Origin: JBBQUP01 sp038212305
Lineage (GTDB): Bacteria > Bacteroidota > Bacteroidia > Bacteroidales > Marinilabiliaceae
Assembly: GCA_038212305.1 (NCBI GenBank)
Contig: JBBQUP010000009.1
Coordinates: forward strand, 1-54,288
Length of the DNA stretch: 54,288 nt
Reading direction: 5' to 3'
The notes below the pieces were generated by a model, which searched no databases, was not told the DNA's origin, and saw only the letters and a list, made by a program, of their open reading frames with translations. Below are positions 16,950 through 25,838 of this stretch, piece after piece. Every line of letters begins with the position of its first letter. The stretch's first letter is position 1. The translations under genes were made by a program, and so were the position numbers.

Positions 16950-17567
16950 ATGCCAGGATTAATTGGAAAAAAAATCGGAATGACATCCGTTTTCGGTGCC
17001 GATGGAAAAAATCTTCCATGCACCGTTATCGAAGCTGGTCCCTGCGTCGTTACCCAACTTAAAACATTGGAGATCGATGGTTATGAGGCTGTACAGCTGG
17101 CGTTCGACGAGAAAAAAGAGAAAAGCACTACAAAACCAATGGGCGGACACTTCAAAAAAGCTAGTACCACACCAAAACGTAAATTAGTTGAGTTCAAAGA
17201 ATTTGAAAAAGGACTTAATTTAGGTGATTTGGTGACGGTTGATCTTTTTGAAGCAAACATTTTTGTTGACATTACCGGGGTATCAAAAGGTAAAGGTTTT
17301 CAAGGTGTAGTTAAACGTCATGGTTTTGCTGGTGTAGGTGGACAAACCCACGGACAACATAACCGCCTTAGGGCTCCAGGTTCTGTTGGTGCTTCATCAT
17401 TTCCTTCGCGTGTATTCAAAGGAATGAGAATGGCTGGCCGAATGGGTAGCGATAATGTTAAGGTGGAAAACCTTAAAGTGATAAAAGTAATTCCTGAACA
17501 CAACCTTATCATTATTAAAGGTTCAGTACCGGGATGTAAAGGTTCATATCTAATCATTGAGAAGTAA
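16950..17567 (+). CDS. rplC: Ribosomal protein L3
   Basis: A 205-residue 50S protein. GLIGKKIGMTSVF at the N-terminus and the GGQTHGQHNRLRAPGS to GRMG stretch (about 130-168), the arm reaching toward the peptidyl transferase centre, identify it. Its TAA overlaps the next ATG by one base (TAATG), indicating translational coupling to rplD. Confidence 0.98.
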   Translation: MPGLIGKKIGMTSVFGADGKNLPCTVIEAGPCVVTQLKTLEIDGYEAVQLAFDEKKEKSTTKPMGGHFKKASTTPKRKLVEFKEFEKGLNLGDLVTVDLFEANIFVDITGVSKGKGFQGVVKRHGFAGVGGQTHGQHNRLRAPGSVGASSFPSRVFKGMRMAGRMGSDNVKVENLKVIKVIPEHNLIIIKGSVPGCKGSYLIIEK

Positions 17568-18196
17568 TGGAACTGAACGTTGTAAATATAAGTGGAAAAG
17601 AGACCGGTCGTAAAGTTGAATTACCTGATTCAATCTTTGGAGTAGAGCCTAATGATCATGCAATCTATCTGGATGTTAAGCTATATTTAGCTAACAATCG
17701 CCAGGGAACACATAAATCAAAAGAGCGTGCTGAAATTGCCGGAAGTACACGCAAGTTGAAAAAACAAAAAGGAACAGGAACCGCACGTGCTGGTAGTATT
17801 AAATCACCAGTATTTCGTGGAGGAGGTCGTGTATTCGGTCCGCGTCCACGCAACTACACTTTTAAACTGAATCAAAAAGTTAAAGGGGTAGCGCGTCGCT
17901 CAGCACTTACTTATAAAGCGCTTAGCCAGTCAATTATTGTGGTAGAGGATTTTTCATTTGATGCTCCAAAAACCAAAGAATTTGCTGCTTTTAAAAGCAA
18001 TTTAAAGCTAGATGCTGCAAAAACAATGCTTGTATTGAAAGAGGGTAACCGCAATGTTTATTTGTCGGCTCGCAATCTTCCAAAAACTCAAGTTGTAACT
18101 TTAAGTGATTTAAATACATTTGGTATTATGAACTCTGGTACAATTGTTTTTGATGAAAGCTCTATTAAAGAATTGGATAACATGTTTAATGCGTAA
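17567..18196 (+). CDS. rplD: Ribosomal protein L4
   Basis: A 209-residue 50S protein. The exit-tunnel loop is recognised by KQKGTGTARAGS and GGGRVFGPRPRNY (about 66-100), where macrolide-resistance changes occur in other species; nothing unusual is seen. It starts within the rplC stop codon. An S10-leader autoregulation role is known in E. coli, but no matching leader was found here. Confidence 0.98.
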   Translation: MELNVVNISGKETGRKVELPDSIFGVEPNDHAIYLDVKLYLANNRQGTHKSKERAEIAGSTRKLKKQKGTGTARAGSIKSPVFRGGGRVFGPRPRNYTFKLNQKVKGVARRSALTYKALSQSIIVVEDFSFDAPKTKEFAAFKSNLKLDAAKTMLVLKEGNRNVYLSARNLPKTQVVTLSDLNTFGIMNSGTIVFDESSIKELDNMFNA

Positions 18197-18208
18197 GGAG
18201 AACGAATC

Positions 18209-18499
18209 ATGAAAGTTATTATTAAACCTATCGTCACCGAAAAGCAAACAATCCAATCGGAGAAATTGAACCGATATGGCTTTGTCGTGGCAAAAGAAGC
18301 AAATAAGCTTCAAATTAAAAAAGCCGTTGAAGAGCTTTATAGCGTAACCGTAGAGTCGGTAAACACCCTTAGAACACCTGGTAAAAACAAAAGTCGTTTT
18401 ACTAAAGCTGGAGTTGTTGAAGGTCGTGTTTCATCTAGCAAAAAAGCTATGGTTACTTTGGCTCAAGGGGAAAAGATTGATTATTATAGCAATATTTAA
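18209..18499 (+). CDS. rplW: Ribosomal protein L23
   Basis: A 96-residue 50S protein at the tunnel exit that docks SRP and trigger factor. IIKPIVTEKQT at the N-terminus and VNTLRTPGK at about 51-59 are typical. AAGGAG at 18195-18200, eight bases before the ATG and overlapping the end of rplD, is a true Shine-Dalgarno sequence, uncommon in this phylum. Confidence 0.97.
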   Translation: MKVIIKPIVTEKQTIQSEKLNRYGFVVAKEANKLQIKKAVEELYSVTVESVNTLRTPGKNKSRFTKAGVVEGRVSSSKKAMVTLAQGEKIDYYSNI

Positions 18500-18504
18500 T
18501 TAAG

Positions 18505-19329
18505 ATGGCAGTAAGAAAACTAAAGCCCACAACACCGGGGCAGAGACACAAAATTATTGGTGCATTTGATGCGGTTACCTCAAGTGTACCAGAAAAGTCT
18601 TTATTGCAGCCACTGAAGAAATCAGGCGGTCGTAACAACACTGGTAAAATGACCATGCGTTACATTGGAGGCGGGCATAAAAGAAAGTATCGGGTAATCG
18701 ATTTCAAACGTAATAAAGACGGTGTAGGTGCATTAGTAGAATCAATACAGTACGATCCTAACAGAAGTGCGCGTATAGCTTTACTTGTTTATGCAGATGG
18801 CGAAAAACGCTATATTCTTGCACCAAACGGATTACAGGTTGGACAGCAAATCGCATCAGGTAGCGGAATCGCTCCTGAAGTTGGAAACTCATTGCCTCTT
18901 GGTGAAATACCTTTGGGATCAATAGTTCATAACATCGAACTTCGTCCCGGACAGGGTGGTATCATGGCTCGTAGTGCCGGTACATTCGCTCAGTTGGCTG
19001 CTCGTGATGGCAAATATGCCGTTATCAAATTACCTTCCGGAGAAAGCCGGATGATTCTTACCACTTGTCGTGCTACAATTGGAGCAGTAGGAAATTCTGA
19101 TCACGCATTAGAGCAATCGGGTAAAGCCGGTCGCAGTCGTTGGTTAGGACGTCGTCCTCGTGTTCGTCCTGTAGTAATGAATCCTGTCGATCACCCAATG
19201 GGTGGTGGTGAAGGACGTGCTTCTGGAGGTCATCCACGCTCACGCAAAGGGTTATTGGCTAAAGGTTACAAAACCCGTGCTCCAAAGAAAGGTTCAAGCA
19301 AGTATATACTTGAACGTAAGAAAAAGTAA
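18505..19329 (+). CDS. rplB: Ribosomal protein L2
   Basis: A 274-residue 50S protein near the peptidyl transferase centre. GGGHKRKYRVIDF at about 51-63 and the conserved MNPVDHPMGGGEGRASGGHP stretch, with the functionally important His in VDHP, identify it. The basic C-terminal tail and length are standard. It starts 5 bases after the rplW stop. Confidence 0.98.
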   Translation: MAVRKLKPTTPGQRHKIIGAFDAVTSSVPEKSLLQPLKKSGGRNNTGKMTMRYIGGGHKRKYRVIDFKRNKDGVGALVESIQYDPNRSARIALLVYADGEKRYILAPNGLQVGQQIASGSGIAPEVGNSLPLGEIPLGSIVHNIELRPGQGGIMARSAGTFAQLAARDGKYAVIKLPSGESRMILTTCRATIGAVGNSDHALEQSGKAGRSRWLGRRPRVRPVVMNPVDHPMGGGEGRASGGHPRSRKGLLAKGYKTRAPKKGSSKYILERKKK

Positions 19330-19349
19330 TTTGTTAATTTGAAACAATT

Positions 19350-19619
19350 ATGAGCAGATCGTTAAAAAAAGGCCCATACATTAATATGAAACTTGAGAAG
19401 AAAGTTCTAACAATGAACGACTCAGGTAAAAAAACAGTAATTAAAACATGGGCAAGGGCGTCAATGATATCGCCTGAGTTTGTTGGACATACTATTGCTG
19501 TACACAATGGCAATAAGTTTATCCCTGTGTATGTTACTGAGAATATGGTAGGCCATAAACTGGGTGAATTTGCGTTAACTCGCACATTCCGAGGTCATGC
19601 TGGAAATAGAAAAAAATAA
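19350..19619 (+). CDS. rpsS: Ribosomal protein S19
   Basis: An 89-residue 30S head protein. MSRSLKKGPYI at the start, ARASMISPEFVGHTIAVHNG in the middle and GHKLGEFALTRTFRGH near the end match the family throughout. The length is normal. Confidence 0.98.
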   Translation: MSRSLKKGPYINMKLEKKVLTMNDSGKKTVIKTWARASMISPEFVGHTIAVHNGNKFIPVYVTENMVGHKLGEFALTRTFRGHAGNRKK

Positions 19620-19652
19620 TCCAGCAAAAGTTAATTCATTAAAGAAGTTAAA

Positions 19653-20069
19653 ATGGGTGCAAGAAAAAAAATAGTTGCCGACAAAGCCAAAGAAGCTCGC
19701 AAAAGCCAGGCTTTCGCCTCGCTCCGCAATGTACCGACTTCTCCCCGTAAGATGCGTCTTGTGGTTGATTTAATCAGGGGTAAAGAAGTTAATGTGGCAC
19801 TTGATATACTAAAGTTCTCTACAAAAGAGGCTTCACGTCGTGTCGAAAAATTACTGTTATCAGCGGTTGCAAATTGGAAAACAAAAAATGAAGGTGTTCG
19901 CATGGAAGATGCTGATCTTTTTGTGAAAACAGCATTTGTAGATTCTGGTCGAATTCTTAAACGATTAAGACCTGCTCCTCAAGGACGGGCTCATCGTATT
20001 CGCAAACGATCAAATCATGTAACAATTCATGTTGATAGCAAAGTATCTAACGAAATAATTACACGCTAG
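19653..20069 (+). CDS. rplV: Ribosomal protein L22
   Basis: A 138-residue 50S protein lining the exit tunnel. FASLRNVPTSPRKMRLVVDLIRG (about 22-44) and the end of the tunnel hairpin, APQGRAHRIRKRSNH, identify it. It is longer than the 110-residue E. coli protein because of an N-terminal Lys/Ala-rich extension, which is usual in Bacteroidota. Its TAG is followed at once by the rpsC ATG. Confidence 0.97.
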   Translation: MGARKKIVADKAKEARKSQAFASLRNVPTSPRKMRLVVDLIRGKEVNVALDILKFSTKEASRRVEKLLLSAVANWKTKNEGVRMEDADLFVKTAFVDSGRILKRLRPAPQGRAHRIRKRSNHVTIHVDSKVSNEIITR

Positions 20070-20777
20070 ATGGGACAAAAAGTTAATCCAATTAGTTACC
20101 GCTTGGGAATCATCCGTGGATGGGACTCAAACTGGTTCGGCGGAAAAAATTATGGTGACAAATTAGTTGAAGACACCAAAATCCGCAAGTATTTGAATGC
20201 ACGTCTGGCAAAAGCAAGTTTGTCACGTATTGTTATCGAACGGACATTGAAGCTCGTTACTGTAACTGTATATACAGCTCGTCCTGGGATAATTATCGGA
20301 AAAGGAGGCCAAGAGGTTGATAAACTAAAAGAAGAATTGAAAAAACTTACCGATAAGGAAGTTCAAATCAATATCTTTGAAGTTAAACGTCCTGAATTGG
20401 ATGCATTGATTGTTGCAAACAACATTGCTCGTCAACTCGAAGGTCGTATCGCCTATCGTCGTGCCATTAAAATGGCTATCGCTTCTACCATTCGTATGGG
20501 AGCTGAAGGTATTAAAATTCAAATCGCTGGTCGTTTGAATGGAGCAGAGATGGCTCGTACAGAAATGTACAAAGAAGGTCGTACTCCTCTACACACGATT
20601 CGCGCGGAGATTGATTATGCTAAAGCCGAAGCTTTAACTAAAATGGGATTATTGGGGATTAAAGTTTGGATTTGTAAAGGTGAAATTTATGGTAAACCGG
20701 ATTTAACTCCGAACCAAGGTAATGCCTCACAAACCAAAGAGCCTCGAAAAATCGCCGGTAAGAAAAAAAGAAAGTAG
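20070..20777 (+). CDS. rpsC: Ribosomal protein S3
   Basis: A 235-residue 30S protein that helps form the mRNA entry channel. MGQKVNPISYRLGIIRGWDSNW is the usual N-terminus; the type II KH domain carries GIIIGKGGQEV at about 72-82; the C-terminal domain has GRLNGAEMARTE. The start abuts the rplV stop with no gap. Confidence 0.98.
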   Translation: MGQKVNPISYRLGIIRGWDSNWFGGKNYGDKLVEDTKIRKYLNARLAKASLSRIVIERTLKLVTVTVYTARPGIIIGKGGQEVDKLKEELKKLTDKEVQINIFEVKRPELDALIVANNIARQLEGRIAYRRAIKMAIASTIRMGAEGIKIQIAGRLNGAEMARTEMYKEGRTPLHTIRAEIDYAKAEALTKMGLLGIKVWICKGEIYGKPDLTPNQGNASQTKEPRKIAGKKKRK

Positions 20778-20801
20778 TCATCTGTTAATTAGTCAGGAAC
20801 G

Positions 20802-21233
20802 ATGTTACAACCAAAAAAAGTAAAATATAGAAGAAGGCAAAAGGGAAAAATGAAGGGTATTGCTCAACGCGGGCATGATCTTGCATTTGGTACTTTTGGT
20901 ATTAAGTCCTTACAAAGTAAATGGATTACAGGTCGGCAGATTGAAGCTGCGCGTGTTGCTGTAACCAGATATATGCAACGTCAAGGACAAATATGGATTC
21001 GAATTTTTCCAGATAAACCTATCACTAAAAAACCTGCAGAGGTTCGTATGGGTAAAGGAAAAGGTAGTCCCGAGGGATATGTAGCTCCAGTTACACCAGG
21101 ACGTATTCTTATCGAATGTGATGGAGTACCCTATGAAATTGCTAAAGAGGCATTACGCCTTGCTGCTCAAAAACTTCCGGTTACAACCAAGTTTATTGTG
21201 AGAAGGGATTTTGTTGAATCTACAAATGAGTAA
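20802..21233 (+). CDS. rplP: Ribosomal protein L16
   Basis: A 143-residue 50S protein near the tRNA A and P sites. LQPKKVKYRRRQKG at the start, RMGKGKGSPEGYVAPV at about 82-97 and the closing KLPVTTKFI block are diagnostic. It starts 24 bases after rpsC. Confidence 0.98.
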   Translation: MLQPKKVKYRRRQKGKMKGIAQRGHDLAFGTFGIKSLQSKWITGRQIEAARVAVTRYMQRQGQIWIRIFPDKPITKKPAEVRMGKGKGSPEGYVAPVTPGRILIECDGVPYEIAKEALRLAAQKLPVTTKFIVRRDFVESTNE

Positions 21234-21235
21234 TC

Positions 21236-21430
21236 ATGAAAGTTGAAGAAATACAAGAATTATCAATAGCAGAAATTGTTGAACGTATCGACTTGGAGAA
21301 AGTTCAATTAGTTCAATTGGAACTTAATCATGTGGTATCTCCTTTGGATAATCCATTGAAGATTAGACATACCCGTCGTAACATAGCAAGGTTATTGACT
21401 ATATTAGGTCAAAAAAAGGTAAAAGCATAA
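21236..21430 (+). CDS. rpmC: Ribosomal protein L29
   Basis: A 64-residue helical 50S protein near the tunnel exit. The signature NPLKIRHTRRNIARLLTIL lies at about 40-58. It starts 2 bases after the rplP stop and has the normal size. Confidence 0.96.
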   Translation: MKVEEIQELSIAEIVERIDLEKVQLVQLELNHVVSPLDNPLKIRHTRRNIARLLTILGQKKVKA

Positions 21431-21440
21431 AACAATAAAG

Positions 21441-21698
21441 ATGGAAACCAGAAACCTCAGAAAAGAGCGTACAGGTGTTGTGGTAAGCAACAAAATGGAG
21501 AAATCAGTTGTTGTGGCCGTTGAAATTAGGGAGAAACACCCTATCTACGGAAAGTTCGTTAAGAAGACAAAAAAATTCCACGCACACGACGAGAACAACA
21601 CCTGCGGAATAGGGGACACAATCCGTATAATGGAAACACGCCCCTTGAGCAAGACCAAGCGTTGGAGATTAGTTGAAATAATTGAAAGAGCTAAGTAA
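21441..21698 (+). CDS. rpsQ: Ribosomal protein S17
   Basis: An 85-residue OB-fold 30S protein. METRNLRKERTGVVVSNKMEKSVVV opens it, and HDENNTCGIGDTIRIMETRPLSKTKRWRLV near the end is the conserved block. The length and position between L29 and L14 genes are standard. Confidence 0.98.
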   Translation: METRNLRKERTGVVVSNKMEKSVVVAVEIREKHPIYGKFVKKTKKFHAHDENNTCGIGDTIRIMETRPLSKTKRWRLVEIIERAK

Positions 21699-21700
21699 CC

Positions 21701-22066
21701 ATGATACAGCAAGAGTCTAGATTAAATGTTGCCGACAATAGTGGTGCCAAAGAAGTGTTATGTATTCGTGTGCTAGGTGGCACAGGAAAACGTTATGCAC
21801 GAATTGGAGATCGCATTGTGGTAACAGTAAAAAACGCATTGCCATCAAGTGAAATGAAAAAAGGTACCGTGACCAAGGCAGTGGTGGTACGTACCAGGAA
21901 AGAGACCAGACGAACCGACGGTTCGTACATCCGTTTCGACGATAACGCATGTGTATTAATTAATAATACTGGCGAAATGAGAGGTACCCGTATCTTTGGT
22001 CCTGTAGCGCGCGAATTACGTGATGGATACATGAAGATTGTATCGTTGGCGCCTGAAGTACTATAA
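21701..22066 (+). CDS. rplN: Ribosomal protein L14
   Basis: A 121-residue 50S protein at the subunit interface. MIQQESRLNVADNSGAKEV opens it; FDDNACVLIN and GTRIFGPVARELR identify the C-terminal half. It starts 2 bases after the rpsQ stop. Confidence 0.98.
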   Translation: MIQQESRLNVADNSGAKEVLCIRVLGGTGKRYARIGDRIVVTVKNALPSSEMKKGTVTKAVVVRTRKETRRTDGSYIRFDDNACVLINNTGEMRGTRIFGPVARELRDGYMKIVSLAPEVL

Positions 22067-22085
22067 TCAATAAAAGATTACAGAA

Positions 22086-22406
22086 ATGGGAAAATTACAT
22101 ATTAAAAAAGGCGACGTAGTAATCGTTAACGCTGGTGAAGATAAAGGTCTGGAAGGTAAAGTACTGGAGATTATCGCTGAAAAGCAACGTGCTATCGTGG
22201 AAGGTGTTAACATGGTGAGCAAACACACCAAACCTAATGCCGCACATCCACAAGGTGGTATTGTTAAAAAGGAGGCTCCAATACATATTTCGAACCTAAA
22301 TATCAAAGATCCTTCAACCGGTAAAGCTACGCGAATCGGTCGTCGAATGAACGACAAAAATAAATTGGTTCGTTTTTCTAAAAAATCAGGGGAGGAGATT
22401 AAATAA
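22086..22406 (+). CDS. rplX: Ribosomal protein L24
   Basis: A 106-residue 50S assembly-initiating protein with a KOW motif (KKGDVVIVNAGEDKGLEGKV, about 6-25) and the typical NMVSKHTKPN segment at about 42-51. Its stop overlaps the rplE start by one base. Confidence 0.97.
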   Translation: MGKLHIKKGDVVIVNAGEDKGLEGKVLEIIAEKQRAIVEGVNMVSKHTKPNAAHPQGGIVKKEAPIHISNLNIKDPSTGKATRIGRRMNDKNKLVRFSKKSGEEIK

Positions 22407-22963
22407 TGAGCTACACTATTGCATTAAAGAGCAAGTATCGGGAACAAATTGTACCATCCTTGATGACAGAATTTGGGTATAAAAGTGTAATGCAAGTTCC
22501 ACGATTAGAGAAAATTGTTATCAATCAAGGTGTAGGAGGTGCTACAGCCGATAAAAAAATTGTTGATATCGCTATAAACGAAATGACAACTTTTACCGGT
22601 CAAAAAGCAGTTGCTACTCTATCAAAGAAAGATATTTCGAACTTTAAATTACGTAAGAAAATGCCTATTGGTGTTCGAGTTACGTTACGAAGTGATCGGA
22701 TGTATGAATTTCTTGAACGCCTTATCCGCGTGGCTTTACCACGTATTAGAGACTTCAAAGGAATTAATTCAAAACTAGATGGACGCGGTAATTATACCTT
22801 AGGAATTGAAGAGCAAATTATCTTCCCTGAAATAAATATCGACGCAATTAGCAAAATAATGGGTATGAATATTACCTTTGTGACCTCTGGAGAAACCGAT
22901 GAGGAAGCATTTGCATTGCTACGTGAATTTGGTTTGCCATTTAAGAACTTAAAAAAGAATTAA
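22406..22963 (+). CDS. rplE: Ribosomal protein L5
   Basis: A 185-residue 5S-rRNA-binding protein. PRLEKIVINQGVG at about 32-44, KKDISNFKLRKKMPIGVRVTLR and the LGIEEQIIFPEI block are diagnostic. The start overlaps the rplX stop by one base. Confidence 0.98.
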   Translation: MSYTIALKSKYREQIVPSLMTEFGYKSVMQVPRLEKIVINQGVGGATADKKIVDIAINEMTTFTGQKAVATLSKKDISNFKLRKKMPIGVRVTLRSDRMYEFLERLIRVALPRIRDFKGINSKLDGRGNYTLGIEEQIIFPEINIDAISKIMGMNITFVTSGETDEEAFALLREFGLPFKNLKKN

Positions 22964-22967
22964 TTGT

Positions 22968-23237
22968 ATGGCTAAGGAATCAATGAAAGCTCGCGAAGTT
23001 AAAAGAGCTAAACTGGTTGCCAAGTACGCTGACAAAAGGGCTAAGTTAAAAGCGGCAGGTGATTATGCAGGATTGCAAGAAATACCTAAAAACGCTTCGC
23101 CTGTTCGCTTGCACAACCGTTGCAAATTAACAGGTCGCCCTAAAGGTTATATGCGTCAGTTTGGAATCAGTAGGATTAACTTTCGCGAAATGGCTTCAGC
23201 CGGTTTAATCCCCGGAGTTAGAAAAGCAAGTTGGTAA
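22968..23237 (+). CDS. rpsN: Ribosomal protein S14, zinc-free long form
   Basis: An 89-residue 30S head protein. It has one Cys only (in NRCKLTGRPKGYMR) and the extra N-terminal half of the zinc-independent type, so it is not the short four-Cys form. SRINFREMASAGLIPGVRKASW closes it, as expected. Confidence 0.97.
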   Translation: MAKESMKAREVKRAKLVAKYADKRAKLKAAGDYAGLQEIPKNASPVRLHNRCKLTGRPKGYMRQFGISRINFREMASAGLIPGVRKASW

Positions 23238-23310
23238 AAGAAGATTTGAAGAGAGATAAAGATTAAATATTGTCTCGCTCTCGAGATCAATTTAAACTTA
23301 AGTTAAAATT

Positions 23311-23706
23311 ATGACAGATCCTATTGGAGATTTCCTGACCAGAATCAGGAACGCCATTATGGCAAAACACAAAGTCGTTGAAATCCCTGCTTCTAATGTT
23401 AAGAGGGAAATGACTAAAATCCTTTACGAAAAAGGATATATCCTTAATTATAAATTTATTGAGGATGACAAACAGGGCACCGTTAAAATTGCCCTTAAGT
23501 ATGATCCGGTGTCGAAAGCACCAGCGATTAAAAAACTTAAAAGAGTAAGTACCCCCGGTTTACGTCAGTACACCGGTTATAGGGATCTTCCTCGGGTATT
23601 AAACGGTTTAGGAGTAGCTATCTTATCTACTTCACATGGTTTAATGACTGACAAAGAAGCTCGTTTACAACAAGTAGGCGGCGAAGTATTATGTTACGTT
23701 TATTAA
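23311..23706 (+). CDS. rpsH: Ribosomal protein S8
   Basis: A 131-residue central 30S protein. TDPIGDFLTRIRNA opens it and GLGVAILSTSHGLMTDKEAR lies at about 99-118. In E. coli S8 represses the spc operon by binding mRNA near rplE; no such site could be picked out here. A 73-base gap separates it from rpsN. Confidence 0.98.
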   Translation: MTDPIGDFLTRIRNAIMAKHKVVEIPASNVKREMTKILYEKGYILNYKFIEDDKQGTVKIALKYDPVSKAPAIKKLKRVSTPGLRQYTGYRDLPRVLNGLGVAILSTSHGLMTDKEARLQQVGGEVLCYVY

Positions 23707-23708
23707 TG

Positions 23709-23715
23709 AAGGAGG
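23709..23715 (+). promoter_or_regulatory. Strong Shine-Dalgarno sequence of rplF
   Basis: AAGGAGG at 23709-23715 lies seven bases before the rplF ATG. Most genes in this window have A-rich leaders without such a site, as is usual for Bacteroidota. Confidence 0.75.
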
Positions 23716-23722
23716 GAACAGA

Positions 23723-24274
23723 ATGTCAAGGATAGGAAAATTACCCATCGCATTGCCCTCGGGAGTGAGCGTAACTGTGAATAATAATGTTGTAACTGTA
23801 AAGGGACCTAAAGGCACACTTAATCAAGTTGTTGATCCTGAAATTGTTGTTAATGTTGATGAGAAACAAGTTGTAGTAAATCGTCCTTCTGATGAAAAAA
23901 ATCACAGGGCTTTACATGGTTTGTATCGTTCGCTCATTAATAATATGATTATTGGAGTAACACAAGGTTTCGTTAAAAAAATGGAATTAGTTGGAGTTGG
24001 TTATCGTGCTATTAGTAATGGACAAGTACTTGAATTATCGTTAGGATATTCACATGCTATCCATTTATTGCTTCCTAACGAAATTAAGTTAGAGGCTGTA
24101 ACTGATAGAAAGAGCAATCCAATTATCACAATGGAATCGGCTGACAAACAATTATTAGGTCAGGTTTGTGCAAAAATTCGCTCATTACGTAAGCCAGAGC
24201 CTTATAAAGGTAAAGGTGTTAAATTTGTTGGTGAAGTTATTCGCAGAAAAGCTGGTAAGTCTGCTAAGGTTTAA
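23723..24274 (+). CDS. rplF: Ribosomal protein L6
   Basis: A 183-residue 50S protein at the factor-binding site. MSRIGKLPI opens it, GPKGTL is at about 29-34, and the conserved C-terminal block KPEPYKGKGVKFVGEVIRRKAGKS is intact. A strong Shine-Dalgarno sequence precedes it. Confidence 0.98.
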   Translation: MSRIGKLPIALPSGVSVTVNNNVVTVKGPKGTLNQVVDPEIVVNVDEKQVVVNRPSDEKNHRALHGLYRSLINNMIIGVTQGFVKKMELVGVGYRAISNGQVLELSLGYSHAIHLLLPNEIKLEAVTDRKSNPIITMESADKQLLGQVCAKIRSLRKPEPYKGKGVKFVGEVIRRKAGKSAKV

Positions 24275-24291
24275 TATATAAAAAAAGAATT

Positions 24292-24648
24292 ATGGCTTTT
24301 TCTAAGATAGTACGCAGATTAAAAATTAAACATAGAATTCGTAAACGAATTGCTGGTGCTGCTCAAAAACCTCGTATGACGGTATTTCGCAGTAACAAAC
24401 AAATATCAGTTCAATTGATTGATGATATTAGTGGTAAAACGCTTGTTTCGGCCTCTTCGCTACTTAAAGATATTGCATCAGTTAAAGTTCCTAAAACGGA
24501 ACAGGCTGCTTTAGTCGGAAAATTAGTAGCTGAAAAAGCATTAAGCGCTGGAATTACGAATGTTGTATTCGATCGTAACGGATATTTGTATCATGGACGT
24601 GTAAAACAACTAGCAGACGCTGCGCGCGAAGCTGGTCTTAAATTTTAA
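24292..24648 (+). CDS. rplR: Ribosomal protein L18
   Basis: A 118-residue 5S-rRNA-binding protein. RRLKIKHRIRKRIAGAAQKPRMTVFRSNKQI and VFDRNGYLYHGRVKQLADAAREAGL are the family signatures. The length is normal. Confidence 0.98.
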   Translation: MAFSKIVRRLKIKHRIRKRIAGAAQKPRMTVFRSNKQISVQLIDDISGKTLVSASSLLKDIASVKVPKTEQAALVGKLVAEKALSAGITNVVFDRNGYLYHGRVKQLADAAREAGLKF

Positions 24649-24653
24649 CTGTT

Positions 24654-25172
24654 ATGGCAGGAAATATAAAACGAGTAAAATCAAATAACGATCTGGAATT
24701 GAAAGACAGATTGGTGGCTATCAATAGGGTTACCAAAGTAACCAAAGGAGGCCGCACATTCAGTTTTTCTGCTATAGTAGTGGTAGGAAACGAAAATGGC
24801 ATTGTTGGCTGGGGACTTGGTAAAGCAGGTGAAGTAACAGCTGCAATCGCTAAAGGCGTTGAGGCTGCCAAAAAGAACTTGGTTAAAGTGCCTATTTATA
24901 AAGGAACTATTCCTCATGAGCAATTAGCTCGCTTTGGTGGTGCAAGTGTTTTTATTAAACCAGCATCTCATGGTACAGGAGTAAAAGCCGGTGGTGCGAT
25001 GCGCGCAGTATTAGAAAGTGTTGGTGTTATCGACGTTTTGGCTAAATCAAAAGGATCATCAAATCCTCACAACTTAGTTAAAGCAACCATTGAAGCATTA
25101 GCAGAACTACGCGATCCTAAAACGGTAGCTAATCACCGTGGAATCTCAGTCGATCAAGTTTTTAACGGATAA
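24654..25172 (+). CDS. rpsE: Ribosomal protein S5
   Basis: A 172-residue 30S protein of the mRNA entry channel. The double-stranded-RNA-binding domain includes VTKGGRTFSFSAIVVVG at about 25-41; GWGLGKAGEV and KPASHGTGVKAGGAMRAVLE follow. The loop residues tied to spectinomycin sensitivity look ordinary. Confidence 0.98.
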   Translation: MAGNIKRVKSNNDLELKDRLVAINRVTKVTKGGRTFSFSAIVVVGNENGIVGWGLGKAGEVTAAIAKGVEAAKKNLVKVPIYKGTIPHEQLARFGGASVFIKPASHGTGVKAGGAMRAVLESVGVIDVLAKSKGSSNPHNLVKATIEALAELRDPKTVANHRGISVDQVFNG

Positions 25173-25182
25173 GAATTTAAAA

Positions 25183-25359
25183 ATGGCTAAAATTAAAATT
25201 ACTCAAGTAAAAAGTAAAATTGGCTCAACTAAGTCGCAAAAAGCTACTTTAGAGTCACTTGGCCTGAAGAAAGTCCGTTCAACAGTTGAACATGACGAGA
25301 ATCCGGTCATAATTGGAATGATTCGAAAAGTGAATCACCTGGTTGAAATAACCAGATAA
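25183..25359 (+). CDS. rpmD: Ribosomal protein L30
   Basis: A 58-residue 50S protein. I place the start at ATG 25183 (MAKIKITQVKSKIGS). A longer in-frame start at 25138 would overlap rpsE by 35 bases and add residues not found in L30. TLESLGLKKVRSTVEHDENPVIIGMI is the family core. Confidence 0.96.
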   Translation: MAKIKITQVKSKIGSTKSQKATLESLGLKKVRSTVEHDENPVIIGMIRKVNHLVEITR

Positions 25360-25387
25360 TTGGTCTAACAATTTAGCGTAAATTATA

Positions 25388-25834
25388 ATGGAATTAAATA
25401 AACTTAAACCGGCCTGTGGAGCAACTAAATCTCAAAAGAGAATTGGTCGTGGACAAGGATCCGGCCATGGTGGTACTTCTACTCGTGGACATAAAGGCGC
25501 CAAATCGCGTTCGGGTTATTCCAGAAAGCGTGGATTCGAAGGGGGACAAATGCCATTGCAGCGCAGAGTTCCTAAATTCGGATTCAAAAGTCTTAATCGA
25601 GTTGAATATAAAGGAATCAACATTGATGCAATTCAAACATTGGTTACCGAAAAAGAATTGGTTGATATTACACCTGATATTCTGCTTGAAGCAGGATTAA
25701 TAAGTAAAAACGACTTAGTAAAAATTCTTGGTAATGGTTCATTGAGTGCTAAAGTGAATGTTAAAGCACATGCTTTTTCAAAATCAGCTATAGTAGCCAT
25801 TGAAGCAGTTAACGGAACCGCTGAAAAATTATAA
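25388..25834 (+). CDS. rplO: Ribosomal protein L15
   Basis: A 148-residue 50S assembly protein. The Gly/Arg-rich N-terminal extension (IGRGQGSGHGGTSTRGHKGA, about 18-37) and GFEGGQMPLQRRVPKFGF are diagnostic. It is followed 4 bases later by secY, the order found in nearly all bacteria. Confidence 0.98.
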   Translation: MELNKLKPACGATKSQKRIGRGQGSGHGGTSTRGHKGAKSRSGYSRKRGFEGGQMPLQRRVPKFGFKSLNRVEYKGINIDAIQTLVTEKELVDITPDILLEAGLISKNDLVKILGNGSLSAKVNVKAHAFSKSAIVAIEAVNGTAEKL

Positions 25835-25838
25835 TTGG

